Positions 62,898 to 64,000 of a stretch of DNA of 64,000 nt are shown here, piece after piece (positions within the stretch are counted from its first letter, which is position 1; every line of letters begins with the position of its first letter). The stretch is taken from the NCBI GenBank assembly GCA_947500525.1, contig CANMSH010000001.1:682001-746000 (forward strand). Direction: 5' to 3'. The position numbers and the translations under genes are program-made. Source of the stretch: an uncultured Flavobacteriaceae bacterium (GTDB taxonomy: Bacteria; Bacteroidota; Bacteroidia; Flavobacteriales; Flavobacteriaceae). The notes beneath the pieces were generated by a model. It worked only from the letters and a program-made list of their open reading frames with translations. It searched no databases and was not told where the DNA came from.

Positions 62898-63638
62898 ATG
62901 GAAAACAAAAACCTTGCAGTATCGGTCGATGATTTAACAGTAGCATATAACTATAAGCCGGTATTATGGGATATAGATTTGGCAATACCTGAGGGCGTTT
63001 TAATGGCAATTGTCGGCCCTAATGGAGCCGGTAAATCAACATTGATAAAATCTATACTCGGAATAATCAATCCAATTGCAGGTAGTATTTCCATTTATGG
63101 GAAACCTTATGATGAACAACGCAAATTAGTGGCCTATGTTCCTCAAAAAGGAAGTGTCGATTGGGACTTTCCCACAACTGCATTAGATGTTGTTAAAATG
63201 GGTACCTACGGAAGTTTAGGTTGGATCAAAAGACCGAAGCAAAAAGAGAAAAAAGCCGCACTAGAAGCGTTAGAAAAAGTAGGAATGTTAGCTTTCAAAG
63301 ACCGGCAAATAAGTCAATTGTCTGGAGGACAGCAACAACGTATCTTTTTAGCAAGAGCCCTTGTTCAGAATGCTTCTATTTATTTCATGGACGAACCATT
63401 TCAGGGTGTAGATGCAACCACTGAAATCGCAATTATCAATATCTTAAAAGAGTTACGTAAATCTGGTAAAACAGTTATTGTGGTACATCATGATTTACAG
63501 ACCGTACCCGAGTATTTTGATTGGGTTACTTTCTTAAATGTAAAAAAGATTGCAACGGGTCCTGTAAAAGATATTTTTAATGATGACAATTTAACCAAAA
63601 CGTACGGAATTAATTATAAAGTAAGTGTTCAACAGTAA
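62898..63638 (+). CDS. Metal ABC transporter ATPase
   Basis: 246 residues. Walker [11 protein letters not shown]-loop [19 protein letters not shown] (typical of the Mn/Zn family), signature LSGGQQQR, Walker [12 protein letters not shown] and switch His in VVHHD. Energises the importer together with the permease that overlaps its last base. Confidence 0.95.
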   Translation: MENKNLAVSVDDLTVAYNYKPVLWDIDLAIPEGVLMAIVGPNGAGKSTLIKSILGIINPIAGSISIYGKPYDEQRKLVAYVPQKGSVDWDFPTTALDVVKMGTYGSLGWIKRPKQKEKKAALEALEKVGMLAFKDRQISQLSGGQQQRIFLARALVQNASIYFMDEPFQGVDATTEIAIINILKELRKSGKTVIVVHHDLQTVPEYFDWVTFLNVKKIATGPVKDIFNDDNLTKTYGINYKVSVQQ

Positions 63639-64000
63639 TGGAATTAAAAGAATATTTTAGCTTAGTTTTTACCGACTATACCCTTCGCACAATCACCTTA
63701 GGTACTGCCATTTTAGGTGCCATTTGTGGAATGCTAGGTAGTTTTGCGGTATTACGTAAACAAAGCTTATTGGGTGATGCCATTTCGCATGCCGCGTTAC
63801 CCGGAATTGCCATTGCCTTTTTAATTACAGGAACAAAAGAAACAAATATTTTACTTTTAGGTGCTTTGATAAGTGGACTTATAGGTGCTTTTTGGATTCG
63901 TGGAATTACTAGAAATACGCATTTAAAGTCTGATACAGCATTGGGACTAATTCTATCCTTATTTTTCGGTTTCGGAATGTTACTGTTAACATTCATACAA
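63638..64000 (+). CDS. Metal ABC transporter permease, 5' part (runs off the window)
   Basis: 121 codons visible from the ATG at 63638 (TAATG overlap with the ATPase stop). Hydrophobic ABC-3 family permease: TLGTAILGAICGMLGSFAVLRKQSLLGDAISHAALPGIAIAF is the family's conserved first part. The frame is open to the window end. Confidence 0.92.
   Translation, partial: MELKEYFSLVFTDYTLRTITLGTAILGAICGMLGSFAVLRKQSLLGDAISHAALPGIAIAFLITGTKETNILLLGALISGLIGAFWIRGITRNTHLKSDTALGLILSLFFGFGMLLLTFIQ

Overview
The window looks like a chromosomal segment of a marine-type Flavobacteriaceae (Bacteroidota). It is AT-rich. Promoters fit the Bacteroidota pattern, with a TAnnTTTG box at -7 and no consistent Shine-Dalgarno. 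There is a gliding-motility lipoprotein (GldH) next to a RicT homologue, a type IX secretion C-terminal sorting domain on an M23 peptidase, and many family-typical lipoproteins and outer-membrane proteins.

Layout. 1-14400 is ordinary core: an OmpA-type lipoprotein fragment, exonuclease III, succinyl-CoA:3-ketoacid CoA-transferase, PBP1A, gldH, ricT, M23 peptidase, holB, hemolysin III, plsC, trpS, aldo/keto reductase and pgk. 14500-19800 holds a CBS protein, two copies of a ~180-nt structured non-coding repeat, a zinc-ribbon protein, a short SSB, an AraC-type regulator and a small envelope operon. 31865-53150 holds a large receptor-plug protein, a probable 6S-like RNA, tex, metG, LD-carboxypeptidase, yraN, a SCO/TlpA thiol cluster and a cluster resembling split ACAD10/11 4-hydroxyacyl-CoA catabolism. 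53160-53790 is a palindrome-bracketed GIY-YIG gene. 53879-60400 contains a DMT exporter, mfd (with a palindromic repeat inserted in frame), a hydrolase and a class V aminotransferase. 60455-64000 is a DtxR/MntR-type metal-import operon with its own operator.

The accessory highlight is 19814-31814, an apparent RNA-damage-repair island. It contains a WYL regulator and HD phosphohydrolase, divergent from an operon of an RtcB RNA ligase and two COG3541-type nucleotidyltransferases. Next come a small S24/S26-fold protein and an attenuator-like leader encoding a 28-residue peptide that uses 17 amino acids. Then follow a second RtcB with PrfH (the ribosome-rescue/16S-repair pair), a TPR protein and a very basic small protein. 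The island ends with an array of about a dozen tRNAs and tRNA-like elements, and a band-7/slipin protein. The same 19-bp palindrome sits at the same distance from the -7 box in front of the rtcB operon and of the tRNA array, so both are probably controlled together, plausibly by the WYL protein. Several array members are aberrant: long insertions in the variable region or T-loop, a leucine-like tRNA without the long arm, and one element whose 3' half precedes its 5' half. With two RNA ligases alongside, the array is the best candidate for an undescribed system: spare or decoy tRNAs coupled to repair, or precursors needing cutting and ligation. All structures were read by eye and none has been folded or searched computationally.
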